Below, one piece after another: positions 1 to 7,868 of a stretch of DNA of 64,000 nucleotides. Below the pieces are notes generated by a model that saw nothing but the letters and a program-made list of their open reading frames with translations, searched no databases and had not been told where the DNA came from. Position numbers and translations under genes: made by a program. Source of the stretch: Terriglobales bacterium (GTDB lineage: Bacteria > Acidobacteriota > Terriglobia > Terriglobales > Acidobacteriaceae); NCBI GenBank assembly GCA_035561515.1, contig DATMXP010000019.1, positions 124,001 to 188,000 of the forward strand, in the 5' to 3' direction. The first letter of the stretch is position 1, and every line of letters begins with the position of its first letter.

Positions 1-575
1 TGGTTTCCGGAACCGTACAAGTATGTAACGGCAAATATGGGAACAACGGCTGGTTGGGCTTGGCGTCGATTAACCTTGCGAGTGGAACAAACCACATTAC
101 TCAAGGTTCAGCCAAAATGAATGACACATACTTCTCGACCCCAACGTACAACAACGCCAACGAGCGGTTGCATGTTATGTGTCAGGAGATTGGGCACACG
201 TTTGGACTCGATCACCAAGACACTTCCGGTGCCTCGTTGAATACCTGTATGGACTACTTTTCGAACACAGGGCCCAACGCGGCCAGCACGTTAAGTACAA
301 CGCCAAATGCCCATGACTACGATGAACTGGTAACCATTTACGCGCATTTAGACAGCACCACTACGATTGGCGCAAGGGCAGCTGCGGTTGCAGGACGCTC
401 GGAGGTGACCAATGACCCGAACACTTGGGGAATGCTGATAAGCCAGTCCGCCAATGGCCGCAGTTCCACTTACGAGAACGTCAACAACGATGGGTCAAAG
501 ACAGTGACGCACGTTTATTGGACTGCCGAAGCAGCCGATCGCTGCGCCAGTTGTGATCATCGATACGACCGCTAA
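1..575 (+). CDS. Metzincin-like zinc metalloprotease, 5' end outside window
   Basis: The reading frame is open from the window edge, so the true start lies upstream; about 190 C-terminal residues are visible. The segment CQEIGHTFGLDHQD has the layout of the metzincin zinc site HExxHxxGxxH, but the first histidine is glutamine. A Met follows in CMDYFSN, where metzincins have a Met-turn (known family feature). The tail, with an ANGRSSTYE segment, has no motif I recognise. It is probably a secreted peptidase, or a non-catalytic relative if the first His is truly required. A GC-rich inverted repeat follows the stop codon. The family call is moderately secure; activity is uncertain. Confidence 0.6.
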   Translation, partial: VSGTVQVCNGKYGNNGWLGLASINLASGTNHITQGSAKMNDTYFSTPTYNNANERLHVMCQEIGHTFGLDHQDTSGASLNTCMDYFSNTGPNAASTLSTTPNAHDYDELVTIYAHLDSTTTIGARAAAVAGRSEVTNDPNTWGMLISQSANGRSSTYENVNNDGSKTVTHVYWTAEAADRCASCDHRYDR

Positions 576-594
576 GTCCAATGAGTATATCCCG

Positions 595-627
595 GTATGC
601 GCCCCCGCTGGTTCTGCGGGCGCATAC
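595..627 (+). terminator. Hairpin after the metzincin-like gene
   Basis: An inverted repeat pairs GTATGCGCCCCCGC (595-608) with GCGGGCGCATAC (616-627), with a 2-nt bulge and a short loop. No T-run follows. It lies between a stop codon (575) and the Shine-Dalgarno of the next gene, so it could be a U-less terminator or an mRNA-processing hairpin. Confidence 0.45.
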
Positions 628-647
628 CGCTTGCAAAGGGAGTGATG

Positions 648-1124
648 ATGAAACGACACTTGATGGTTGGCCTCATCGGGGTCCTGCTGGGATTGCCTGT
701 CTGGAGTGTTGCACAGAGTACGGAGTTGGCAGGTGAAGATGATGCGGTCAGATCGACTATTCGGCATTTTGAACTGGCACTCGCGGAGAAGTCGATTGCG
801 GAAATCGAGGCAGTGGTTGCAAGCGACCTGGTAGTACTTGAAAACGGCCACAGGAATGACGGTTGGACGGACTTTCGTGACAATCACCTTATACCTGAAC
901 TGAAGGAGCCCTCCAAAATCAACAAATCAGAGATGATCAAGTTAAGAACAACCTCCGAAATGGCTTGGGCATACACGAGATCCGAGATGAAGCTAAGCGG
1001 CGGTTCCGGACGCCGTCTTGACGGGATCTTGTGGTCTGCTTACGTACTCGAACGTAGAGCTGGTAAGTGGAAGATTGTCCTTCTGGACTGGAGTTTGCGT
1101 GTAGTGAAAGGGTCTCGCGGTTAG
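648..1124 (+). CDS. Secreted SnoaL/DUF4440-like (NTF2-fold) protein
   Basis: The 158-residue product starts with a Sec signal peptide (MKRHLMVGLIGVLLGLPVW..AQS). The mature part has the pattern of NTF2-like DUF4440/SnoaL proteins: an N-terminal helix (VRSTIRHFELALAEKS), a segment around VVASDLVVLENGHR, and a C-terminal strand ending ERRAGKWKIVLLDWSL. AAGGGAG at 636-642 gives good spacing to ATG 648; ATG 645 is the adjacent alternative. Function is unknown; such folds bind small ligands. A second NTF2-like gene lies at 58295-58726 but is not obviously a close paralogue. Confidence 0.7.
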   Translation: MKRHLMVGLIGVLLGLPVWSVAQSTELAGEDDAVRSTIRHFELALAEKSIAEIEAVVASDLVVLENGHRNDGWTDFRDNHLIPELKEPSKINKSEMIKLRTTSEMAWAYTRSEMKLSGGSGRRLDGILWSAYVLERRAGKWKIVLLDWSLRVVKGSRG

Positions 1125-1362
1125 CACCTCAAGAACTTTTTCAATCGCTGGTGCCGAGCAAAAAGCCGTTCTTGATAAGGCTAAGCGAAGTAGCGATTGA
1201 CTGAGACGACTACAGAGAAGACAGCTCTTGCGGATTAGCGGCGCGGTGTTCTGGGCGCGGCTCAATTCACGGAGGGTCGACCCTCACAGCACATGGTTTG
1301 AGGGATTGCCGGTATGAACGAGTGCGAGTCCCTGTTGCTCTGTCGATGACCGACATAGCTCT

Positions 1363-1386
1363 CACGGGAGCGGGTCGGCTCCCGTG
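1363..1386. terminator. Perfect hairpin between convergent genes
   Basis: CACGGGAGC (1363-1371) and GCTCCCGTG (1378-1386) form a perfect 9-bp stem with a 6-nt loop, just past the stop of the minus-strand DUF305 gene (1403) and after the plus-strand SnoaL-like gene. No T-run is visible on either side. It probably separates the two convergent transcripts. Confidence 0.5.
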
Positions 1387-1402
1387 GAATTATCGGCCGA
1401 AT

Positions 1403-1975
1403 TCAGTTGTTGCGTTCAGGATCACCATGAGCAGTCCAATCACAATTTCCATACCAATCGCAGAGCCACTTCTGCATCGTGATGATTTCGACCGTCTGGC
1501 CTTTGATGATGTTTTCGCCTTCTTTTTCCAACTCCCGATGGGAGGCTTCTTGTAGCATTGCGGAGGCACGGATGATTGCTTGCCAATGATGCTGGGTCAT
1601 CATCTGCATGAACGAACTCTCGAAATCGCCAGCTGCCTTGGAAGAGAGCATCTGGAGATCGGTTCGAGCACCCCTATCGAGTTCAGGCGAGTACGAGACG
1701 TCATACCATTGTGACAGCCAACCTTGCATCATGCCGATCTCGCTTTGCTGCGAAGCAACGATGTTTTGACATAATTTTCGCAGGTTGTTGTGCACTGCTT
1801 TTTCCAAACAGAGTTGAGCTGACTGGACGGCTTGGTAGTGATGATCAATCATCCCTCGCATGAAGTTAATCTCAACTTGGCGCTGCGCCATTGTCGGCGC
1901 TGGTTGTTTCGCAAGTACCGGAATGCTGGAGCAGGCAACAATCAACAGAAGGGTAACGGTAACTCGGTTTGGCAT
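1403..1975 (-). CDS. DUF305 exported protein, probable copper binding
   Basis: The 190-residue product has a Sec signal peptide (MPNRVTVTLLLIVACSSIPVLAKQ) and the duplicated DUF305 half-repeat: FMRGMIDHHYQAVQSAQL in the first half and FMQMMTQHHWQAIIRASAML in the second. Each carries a Met/His-His core followed by an EI-MM-W or EI-MQ-W segment. DUF305 members such as cyanobacterial CopM bind copper (established for that protein). Start 1975 is chosen because an AGAGGAG ribosome-binding site precedes it; upstream ATGs would add a hydrophilic stretch before the signal peptide. It is divergent from the small secreted protein at 2109 and next to the multicopper oxidase block, so periplasmic copper handling is likely. 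Confidence 0.85.
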   Translation of the reverse strand: MPNRVTVTLLLIVACSSIPVLAKQPAPTMAQRQVEINFMRGMIDHHYQAVQSAQLCLEKAVHNNLRKLCQNIVASQQSEIGMMQGWLSQWYDVSYSPELDRGARTDLQMLSSKAAGDFESSFMQMMTQHHWQAIIRASAMLQEASHRELEKEGENIIKGQTVEIITMQKWLCDWYGNCDWTAHGDPERNN

Positions 1976-2060
1976 ATTCTCCTCTTTTTTGGGGGGGTGA
2001 GACGGCGTGTTGGATGCTTGGCACCTATCGGAGTTGGCCAAAACGAGTTCTTGCGTCCGC

Positions 2061-2093
2061 TGCATCTATGCGTTGGTTGCTTGCATCTATAAT
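2061..2093 (+). promoter_or_regulatory. Tandem TGCATCTAT repeats overlapping a -10-like TATAAT
   Basis: TGCATCTAT occurs at 2061-2069 and again at 2082-2090, a 21-bp period of about two helical turns. The second copy runs into TATAAT (2088-2093), a perfect -10-like hexamer 15 nt before ATG 2109. No good -35 hexamer is seen. The repeats could be operator half-sites for the divergent DUF305 and 2109 genes. Confidence 0.3.
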
Positions 2094-2108
2094 CGTTTGA
2101 CGGTGTGG

Positions 2109-2546
2109 ATGGTCCGGACATTACACAACACGACTGCGGTTCTGCTCATAATTGGAGTGACGTTAGCGGCGAGCGACGTGTCACGGCTGCTTTGTGAGTA
2201 TCAATGTGCAGAACATTCGGAAGCATCCAATCCCTCGGGGGCCGCAGTTGTTACCGAACACCAGCACCATGAAGATAGTAACGGATCGTCAGGCGATAAA
2301 GGGCTAAACCACGTAACCGCCAGCACAAGCCACCACAGCGATTGTGGCGCCATTGACTCTCTAACAGTAGCTAATCCACAGCAGGTGAACACTCTGCCTG
2401 CACAAGCGTCAGGTGCCACGGCGAGTACCACGGGGCAGTATATCGGGCTCGCTGATAGCCTTATTGCTGACACCCATCCCCTCGGTTCATCCTCACACAG
2501 TCCACCAGGAACTCCGGTAGAACCCTTCACTACCCTCCGAATTTAG
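2109..2546 (+). CDS. Small exported Cys/His protein ending in LRI (metal-island type)
   Basis: The 145-residue product has an N-terminal hydrophobic export segment (NTTAVLLIIGVTLAASDV), a Cys/His-bearing region (LLCEYQCAEHSE, EHQHHED, SHHSDC) and a low-complexity Ser/Thr/Pro tail that ends TTLRI. A protein of the same build, also ending LRI, opens the cus operon at 26002-26406. Start 2109 is chosen because the signal-like segment then sits at the N-terminus; no convincing ribosome-binding site is seen. It precedes the multicopper oxidase by 85 nt. I do not recognise a named family; a metal-binding or sensing accessory role is inferred from composition and neighbours. Confidence 0.6.
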   Translation: MVRTLHNTTAVLLIIGVTLAASDVSRLLCEYQCAEHSEASNPSGAAVVTEHQHHEDSNGSSGDKGLNHVTASTSHHSDCGAIDSLTVANPQQVNTLPAQASGATASTTGQYIGLADSLIADTHPLGSSSHSPPGTPVEPFTTLRI

Positions 2547-2571
2547 CCAGCATTCTCTTGGCACCAGACCG

Positions 2572-2588
2572 GTGTGCGTTCTGCACAC
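2572..2588. promoter_or_regulatory. Palindrome upstream of multicopper oxidase
   Basis: GTGTGC (2572-2577) and GCACAC (2583-2588) form a perfect inverted repeat with a 5-nt spacer, 43 nt before the oxidase start. It may be an operator or a small leader hairpin; no regulator is assigned. Confidence 0.25.
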
Positions 2589-2631
2589 GTCGAGATTAGG
2601 TTTTTCCACATCTTCATGGTTCGAGGTAAGG

Positions 2632-4110
2632 ATGAAGAACCGACGTGACTTTCTGAAGGAAGCCGTTGGCGTGTCTGCCGGCATGATTGCTGCGCCGACA
2701 CTCCTCCACGCCCAACAACGCCGAAACCAGAGCGGTGCCGAACAGATTCGTAAGGAACATGAGTCGGGCAAGCACTCGGGTTTCAATGTACCTGTTCAAA
2801 CTCCCGACGTCACGGATCTGCCATTCACCGTGGACAACGGTGTGAAGGTATTCCATTTGATAGCAGAGCCAGTGAAACAACAGGTAGCGCCCAACAAGAC
2901 GCTAATCCTGTGGGGCTTTAACGGCACCGCACCGGGACCTACGATTCAAGTCAATCAAGGTGACCGTGTCCGCATCATCGTCGACAACCATTTGCCAGAG
3001 CCGACTTCGATGCACTGGCACGGATTCGAGATCCCGAACAACATGGATGGTGCACCGGGCCTCAGCCAGTTGCCCATCAAGCCAGGCGGCCGGTTTATTT
3101 ACGAGTTTACCCTCCATCAGGAAGGTACCTATTTCTACCACTCACATATGGCAATGCAAGAAATGATGGGGATGCTCGGAGGTTTCATCATGCACCCCAA
3201 GCGGCCATATCGGCCGGCGGTAGACAAGGACTTTCTGATCATTCTTCAAGAGTACGCTGTCCTGCCGAACAATGTTGTGCCAAATGCAATGAACATGGAA
3301 TTTAACTGGCTCGTGTTCAACGGCAAGGCAGGCCCGGCCACCACCCCGTTGATCGTGCGACTCGGTGACAGGGTCCGCGTACGACTCGTCAACATCGGAA
3401 TGGATCATCACCCAATTCACCTTCATGGTCACACATTCCAGATTACGGGAACCGAAGGTGGGCGCATTCCCGAATCGGCTTGGATTCCAGGCAACACCGT
3501 TCTGGTTGGGGTAGCTCAGTCGCGCGATTTTGAGTTTGTTGCCAACAATCCGGGTGATTGGATGCTGCACTGTCATCTGCCGCACCACATGATGAACCAG
3601 ATGTCTTCAAATGTTGGCCCTATGTCGCGCGTAACCCGTGGTATTCCGGCGGGCGTGAGCATGGAAAACGGAATGGGCATGCTGACCGGAGAACCAGGAG
3701 TTCCTACAGGCGAAGACTATGGTCCCAGTCTGGGCCGGGGCATGGGATTTGGCTCAACTCGGGACTTTCCCAAAAGCAACGGCGCCATCTCTCAGCAAAA
3801 CGCTGAGCAACATGGTCAAGAGATGAGCATGGGGCAAATGCAGGGAGAGGTTGCTCCCAACGCAGATGCCGTCCCGGGGTTTCCCCAAGACGCCTACATG
3901 GAAGGTTCGATGATGGCAATGGATGAGATGGTGGCCAAGCCTCAAACCTATGGACTGCCTCGAGGCTGGAGTGGGTTTATGCAGGGAATGATGACGACGG
4001 TTCGCGTCCTTCCGCCGGATAAGTACGAAGAAGTAATGGAGCTTATTCGTCGTGGCGAGAATCCGCGCACGAATCCACATGAGATGCCCAACATGCAGCA
4101 CCCGAAATAG
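2632..4110 (+). CDS. Tat-exported multicopper oxidase with Met-rich C-terminal tail
   Basis: Start 2632 gives a twin-arginine signal (MKNRRDFLKEAVG) cleaved near LLHAQQ. All four copper motifs are present: HWHG (His128-Gly131), HSH (170-172), HPIHLHGH (260-267) and HCHLPHHM (313-320), containing the type 1 Cys314. The core is only about 320 residues, fitting a short two-cupredoxin arrangement instead of a three-domain laccase. The remaining 170 residues form a Met-rich tail (MENGMGML, MSMGQMQGE, GSMMAMDEM), as in copper-tolerance oxidases such as CopA/CueO that use methionines for Cu(I). Likely role: periplasmic Cu(I) oxidation. It is 9 nt upstream of the TolC gene. Confidence 0.9.
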   Translation: MKNRRDFLKEAVGVSAGMIAAPTLLHAQQRRNQSGAEQIRKEHESGKHSGFNVPVQTPDVTDLPFTVDNGVKVFHLIAEPVKQQVAPNKTLILWGFNGTAPGPTIQVNQGDRVRIIVDNHLPEPTSMHWHGFEIPNNMDGAPGLSQLPIKPGGRFIYEFTLHQEGTYFYHSHMAMQEMMGMLGGFIMHPKRPYRPAVDKDFLIILQEYAVLPNNVVPNAMNMEFNWLVFNGKAGPATTPLIVRLGDRVRVRLVNIGMDHHPIHLHGHTFQITGTEGGRIPESAWIPGNTVLVGVAQSRDFEFVANNPGDWMLHCHLPHHMMNQMSSNVGPMSRVTRGIPAGVSMENGMGMLTGEPGVPTGEDYGPSLGRGMGFGSTRDFPKSNGAISQQNAEQHGQEMSMGQMQGEVAPNADAVPGFPQDAYMEGSMMAMDEMVAKPQTYGLPRGWSGFMQGMMTTVRVLPPDKYEEVMELIRRGENPRTNPHEMPNMQHPK

Positions 4111-4119
4111 GAGGAGCCA

Positions 4120-5745
4120 ATGAAAACCGAGAAAGCTGTTGCACTATCATTTGCGCTGCTCCTTGCAGTTGGTGTACGCGCACAAGAGCATCAACATCCG
4201 ATGCCGGGAATGCCAATGCCCAGCTCGACTAGTACGGAACAGAAACCTAAGCAAACCGTACAACCAGGTCCTGCTGGTGCACCAGGTATGCAGACGCCAC
4301 AAGGTGCACTTCCAACGATCGAACAACAGCAACAGGCGATGCCGCAACATGAAATGAAGATGGAAAACATGGAGATGCGCTCGCCTGAAACAACCCCATC
4401 GCAAATCAGCGGCCTGCAAGAGCCTGAGAATCCAAATCAACAAACCGGAAGTGATCTTCCTGTTGCTGATCTGCTAGCCGGCGCCCGTAAAGGCGCCCCG
4501 ATGAAGCTGGAATCCTTTGAACAGCTCGCGCTTAAGAACAATCCAACATTGAAACAAGCTGAGGCGATTGCCGCGCAGTCCTCGGCTTTGGCAGATCAAG
4601 CAGGACTGTGGCCAAACCCGACGATTGGATACTCCGGCGAAGAGATTCGAGGCGGGTCCTCGAGAGGTGGCCAGCAAGGCGCTTTTGTTCAACAGAGCAT
4701 TGTGCTCGGTCGCAAACTTCGCAGACGTCAAGATGTTTTCGAGCAACAGCACAAGGCGGACGTCCTGGGTATTGAAGAGCAAAGACTCAATGTTCAGGGT
4801 GCGATTCAAGTCCAGTTTTACACCGCTTTGGCCGCCCAAAGAGCAGCAGAAGTGCGTCGGCAGTTGTTGAAGATCGCCATGGATGCCGCGGAGACGGCGC
4901 ATCAGCTTGCCAATGTCGGCCAAGCCGACGCTCCCGATATCCTCCAGACCGAGGTCGAAGCTGAACAGGCGAAACTCGACTTCGTACGAGCGCAGCGGGC
5001 ATACATTCAGGCCTTCCGAACGCTTGCCACGATCTCCGGGCAGCCGGATCTGGCCATCTCGCTTTTGGAGGGAGAATTGGAACAACCGCCTGAGATCGAC
5101 ATTGATCACTGGGTAGACGTGGCTTTTCAGCAAAGTCCAAGCGTGCAGCGGGCCATACAGGAGGCAAATCGCGCCCAGGCCATCCTTGCGCGAGATAAGC
5201 GGGAACCGATACCCGATCTAACGCTCCGAGCGGGTATGCAGCAAAACCGCGAGATCAACCCCGAATCCATGCAGCCCATCGGGCTGCAAGCCTTTGCGAC
5301 GGCCAGCGTGCAAATACCGATATTCAATCGAAACCAAGGCAATGTGCAAGCAGCCAAGCTGGAGCTGGAGCGAGCCAGGCAGGAAGTCGAACGCGTCAAA
5401 CTGAGCCTGGCACAAAGTGCCCAGCCGCTTTTGCAGCGATACGCGACGGAGCGGCTAGAAGTTGACCGGTATCGGACGCAGCTGCTTCCTCGTGCGAAAC
5501 GCGCCTATGAACTCTATTTGCAGAAGTACCGAAACATGGCGTCCGCCTACCCGCAGGTAATCATCTCCCAGCGTACCTATTTTCAATTACAGGAGAATTA
5601 CGCCCAAGTGCTAGGGCAACTCTGGACTACGGCAGCACAATTGCAGAACTACTTGCTGGCCGATGGGGTGAGCGCACCGCGACCGAGCGGTAGTACCAGC
5701 ACGCAAGTCAATCTGCCTAACGGTGGTTCAGGAGGAAATGAATGA
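4120..5745 (+). CDS. TolC-family outer-membrane efflux protein (CusC/CzcC-like)
   Basis: The 541-residue product has a signal peptide (ALSFALLLAVGVRAQ), then about 100 residues rich in Met, His, Gln and Pro (HQHPMPGMPMP and several MPM/MEM clusters), then two OEP repeats starting near LEQLALKNNPTL-type sequence and containing GQADAPDILQTEVE. The Met/His-rich N-terminal extension is unusual for TolC proteins and suggests copper binding. AGGAG precedes ATG 4120. Its stop overlaps the next gene (ATGA). No RND pump or adaptor is in this operon, so it may serve the CusBA pump at 28047-33289, which has its own TolC. Confidence 0.85.
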   Translation: MKTEKAVALSFALLLAVGVRAQEHQHPMPGMPMPSSTSTEQKPKQTVQPGPAGAPGMQTPQGALPTIEQQQQAMPQHEMKMENMEMRSPETTPSQISGLQEPENPNQQTGSDLPVADLLAGARKGAPMKLESFEQLALKNNPTLKQAEAIAAQSSALADQAGLWPNPTIGYSGEEIRGGSSRGGQQGAFVQQSIVLGRKLRRRQDVFEQQHKADVLGIEEQRLNVQGAIQVQFYTALAAQRAAEVRRQLLKIAMDAAETAHQLANVGQADAPDILQTEVEAEQAKLDFVRAQRAYIQAFRTLATISGQPDLAISLLEGELEQPPEIDIDHWVDVAFQQSPSVQRAIQEANRAQAILARDKREPIPDLTLRAGMQQNREINPESMQPIGLQAFATASVQIPIFNRNQGNVQAAKLELERARQEVERVKLSLAQSAQPLLQRYATERLEVDRYRTQLLPRAKRAYELYLQKYRNMASAYPQVIISQRTYFQLQENYAQVLGQLWTTAAQLQNYLLADGVSAPRPSGSTSTQVNLPNGGSGGNE

Positions 5746-6356
5746 GAAGACGGACACTTTGGATAGCTCTTGTCGTTTTGCTCGTCGCAGGAGCTGGTGT
5801 ATATGGAGTTGTTCTCATTCATCACGGATTTAGTGCTCGTGACGAGCCCTCTACCCTCGAAGCGTGGACAGCACGCCGTGTACGAAGACTCGCTATTCCT
5901 GCCGACGCGAAAGATCTGAAGAATCCTGTGCAGCGTTCACCAGACGGACTACGTGAGGGTATGCAACACTTTGCCGATCACTGCGCCATGTGCCACGCCA
6001 ACGACGGAAGCGGCAATACGGAGATCGGGCGCAATCTGTATCCCAAGGCCCCCGATATGCGAGCTGCTCAAACGCAGAACCTTACCGATGGTGAGATCTA
6101 TTACATCATCCAAAACGGTATACGACTGAGTGGAATGCCTGCATGGGGCAAGGCCGGAGATCCCAACGATGAAGAGAGTTGGAATCTGGTCTACTTCATA
6201 CGGCATTTGCCGTCGCTGACTTCAGAAGAAGAGCAACAAATGAAGCAGTGGAATCCCGTTAGCCCGAGCGAAGTTGAAAGCGATAAGGAAGAAGAGGAAT
6301 TCCTGGAGGGAGGAGTGGCCAAGCCTCCCTCCCAAAAACATTCACAACCAAAGTAG
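5742..6356 (+). CDS. Membrane-anchored monohaem cytochrome c
   Basis: The 204-residue product has an N-terminal membrane anchor (LWIALVVLLVAGAGVYGVVL), a single haem site CAMCH (Cys81-His85) and the class I motif GMPAWG supplying the axial Met. A charged Glu-rich C-terminus follows. It is translationally coupled to the TolC gene (overlap of 4 nt). Its place beside a multicopper oxidase suggests it exchanges electrons with copper oxidation in the periplasm; that link is inference. Confidence 0.85.
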   Translation: MRRRTLWIALVVLLVAGAGVYGVVLIHHGFSARDEPSTLEAWTARRVRRLAIPADAKDLKNPVQRSPDGLREGMQHFADHCAMCHANDGSGNTEIGRNLYPKAPDMRAAQTQNLTDGEIYYIIQNGIRLSGMPAWGKAGDPNDEESWNLVYFIRHLPSLTSEEEQQMKQWNPVSPSEVESDKEEEEFLEGGVAKPPSQKHSQPK

Positions 6357-6370
6357 ATGGAGGACGATAG

Positions 6371-6685
6371 ATGAGGAAATCAATTCAGGTGTTCGCGGTT
6401 GTTCTTGTCTTTTCGATGATGGCTTTCGCGCATGGCAAGCCGCAGAAGTTCATGGGAACGGTCAAGGAGATCTCCGCGAACCAGATCGTAATTACTACCA
6501 CCGACGGCCGGATACGCAATATAGAAACGGGACCGGAAACGAAGTTTCTGAACGGTGGTCAGCCGGCCAAGGCGAGCGACCTCGCAATTGGTGAACGCGT
6601 GGTTATCGAAGCTGACGAACATGAAGGGAAGTTGATGGCCGAGAAAGTGAAATTCGGAAAAGCTTCTGGTACGCATGGGCACTGA
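6371..6685 (+). CDS. Small secreted DUF5666-like (OB-fold) protein
   Basis: The 104-residue product has a signal peptide (VFAVVLVFSMMAFAHG) and a short beta-rich domain with the pattern GTVKEISANQIVITTTDGR ... DLAIGERVVIEA, as in DUF5666 proteins. The end is His-containing (GTHGH). It lies 14 nt after the cytochrome c gene and is in the same operon. Function unknown; possible metal or nucleotide-independent OB-fold binder. Confidence 0.65.
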   Translation: MRKSIQVFAVVLVFSMMAFAHGKPQKFMGTVKEISANQIVITTTDGRIRNIETGPETKFLNGGQPAKASDLAIGERVVIEADEHEGKLMAEKVKFGKASGTHGH

Positions 6686-6731
6686 AGTTTGGCGACACAG
6701 GCGAAGTCATCAGAACAAGGAGAAGAGAAAC

Positions 6732-7079
6732 ATGGACATGCAGCGTTGTATTCAAGATTGCCAGACCTGTCATCAGGTGTGTATTGAGACAGTCACGCAT
6801 TGCCTGCAAAAGGGTGGCAAACATGCCGCTTCTGATCACATACGCTTACTGCTGGATTGCGCTGAGATATGCCAGACCAGTGCGAATTTCATGCAACGCA
6901 ACTCCGACTTGCATGGCCGAACGTGCGGCGTTTGTGCAGAAGTGTGCGAAGCCTGTGCGCGGAGCTGCGATGAACTGGCGGACGACGAGGTGATGAAGCG
7001 GTGTGCGGACGAGTGCCGCCGCTGCGCGGCGTCGTGCCGCGAGATGTCGACCTTGCAGCCGGAAACCAGGGCAGCGTAG
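6732..7079 (+). CDS. csp: Csp-type four-helix copper storage protein (DUF326)
   Basis: The 115-residue product carries 16 cysteines: 6, 10, 13, 17, 24, 43, 47, 65, 68, 72, 75, 79, 91, 95, 98 and 102, spaced as CxxxC and CxxC along predicted helices. This matches the copper storage proteins Csp1/Csp3, four-helix bundles that hold many Cu(I) ions in their core. No signal peptide is seen, which points to the cytosolic Csp3 type. Start 6732 follows AAGGAGAAGAG at a suitable distance and places the first helix at the N-terminus. It ends the copper operon and is followed by a perfect hairpin. Confidence 0.88.
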   Translation: MDMQRCIQDCQTCHQVCIETVTHCLQKGGKHAASDHIRLLLDCAEICQTSANFMQRNSDLHGRTCGVCAEVCEACARSCDELADDEVMKRCADECRRCAASCREMSTLQPETRAA

Positions 7080-7092
7080 ATCTTCAAATCCT

Positions 7093-7120
7093 GTACATGG
7101 CTGTTTACGCAGCCATGTAC
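7093..7120 (+). terminator. Perfect 11-bp hairpin after the copper storage gene
   Basis: GTACATGGCTG (7093-7103) and CAGCCATGTAC (7110-7120) pair perfectly around a 6-nt loop, 13 nt after the stop codon. No T-run follows, so it would be a U-less terminator or a 3'-end stabiliser. Confidence 0.55.
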
Positions 7121-7407
7121 GGGGCAGACTAACTATGGTGCGTTTCGTCACCCTGGTTCCAGTAGTCGTTGCCTCGGATGCCGATGGGACTAGGAACAAA
7201 GGAATCGTAGGCAAGCCGAGGAAAGTGGCGGTCGCAGGTCTGACCCTCTTTACGATGACGATCAGGATTGCCAGTGCCTATTTCGGTTCGTACTCGACGC
7301 CCAGAGGTAAACAAATAAGATACGGCCAACACGTAAATCGCAACAGCCGTCAAAAAGGGGATAGTCCCTGCGCAATCAGCGCAAGCTATAAGTAAAGGAG
7401 CATGACA
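7121..7407. other. Non-coding stretch between copper operon and Met-rich gene
   Basis: About 290 nt without a convincing gene. An open frame from 7135 to 7395 has no ribosome-binding site and no protein-like features. The ribosome-binding site AAAGGAG (7394-7400) of the next gene lies at its end. Confidence 0.4.
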
Positions 7408-7824
7408 ATGAAAGTACGGATAATCATGAGTACGTTATTGCTTGCGAGCGGGATGATGGCCGCTCAGAGCAGCCAGTCTTCACAGCCCACCAGCCCATCA
7501 ACTGGCATGTCCGGGATGAAGATGGAGTCTTCCCCGAAGTCGCAGGAGATGATGGGCATGAAGCAACACATGCAGCAGATGCAGGCTGACATGGAGCAGA
7601 TGAAGTCGCAGATCGCGAAGATGAGATCGGAAGCAAACAAGGTCCAGGACCCGAGCACGAAAGCCGCCTTGTTAGACAATGCGGACTTATGGGAGAAATT
7701 CACAACCCGCATGCAGGAACACATGAACATGATGATGCAAGGCGGCATGCCTCATCAGGGCATGATGATGCACGGACATAAAGGATCGCAGACCGGCCAG
7801 CAATCCAATCCCAACCCCAAGTAA
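7408..7824 (+). CDS. Exported Met-rich protein
   Basis: The 138-residue product has a signal peptide (VRIIMSTLLLASGMMAAQ), a Met/Gln-rich helix (KQHMQQMQADMEQMKSQIAKM) broken by Lys/Glu residues, and a Met/His-rich end (MNMMMQGGMPHQGMMMHGHKG). This composition is typical of periplasmic Cu(I)/Ag(I)-binding proteins. ATG 7408 has correct spacing from AAAGGAG; ATG 7402 is too close. It closes the copper block and is followed by a terminator. No named family recognised. Confidence 0.7.
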   Translation: MKVRIIMSTLLLASGMMAAQSSQSSQPTSPSTGMSGMKMESSPKSQEMMGMKQHMQQMQADMEQMKSQIAKMRSEANKVQDPSTKAALLDNADLWEKFTTRMQEHMNMMMQGGMPHQGMMMHGHKGSQTGQQSNPNPK

Positions 7825-7839
7825 TGCAAGCAGCGTGAA

Positions 7840-7868
7840 GGCGGTCGGGACTGACCGCCATTCTTGTT
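7840..7868 (+). terminator. Rho-independent-like terminator
   Basis: GGCGGTC (7840-7846) and GACCGCC (7853-7859) form a 7-bp GC-rich stem with a 6-nt loop, followed by the T-rich ATTCTTGTT, 15 nt after the Met-rich gene. Confidence 0.7.

Noticed and set aside
2560..2574. TGGCACC before the multicopper oxidase as a -24 box
   Set aside because: No GC at the -12 position; only a GTGTGC much further on.
7135..7395. Open frame after the copper storage gene
   Set aside because: No ribosome-binding site, no signal or domain, arginine and glycine mix typical of non-coding GC-rich sequence.
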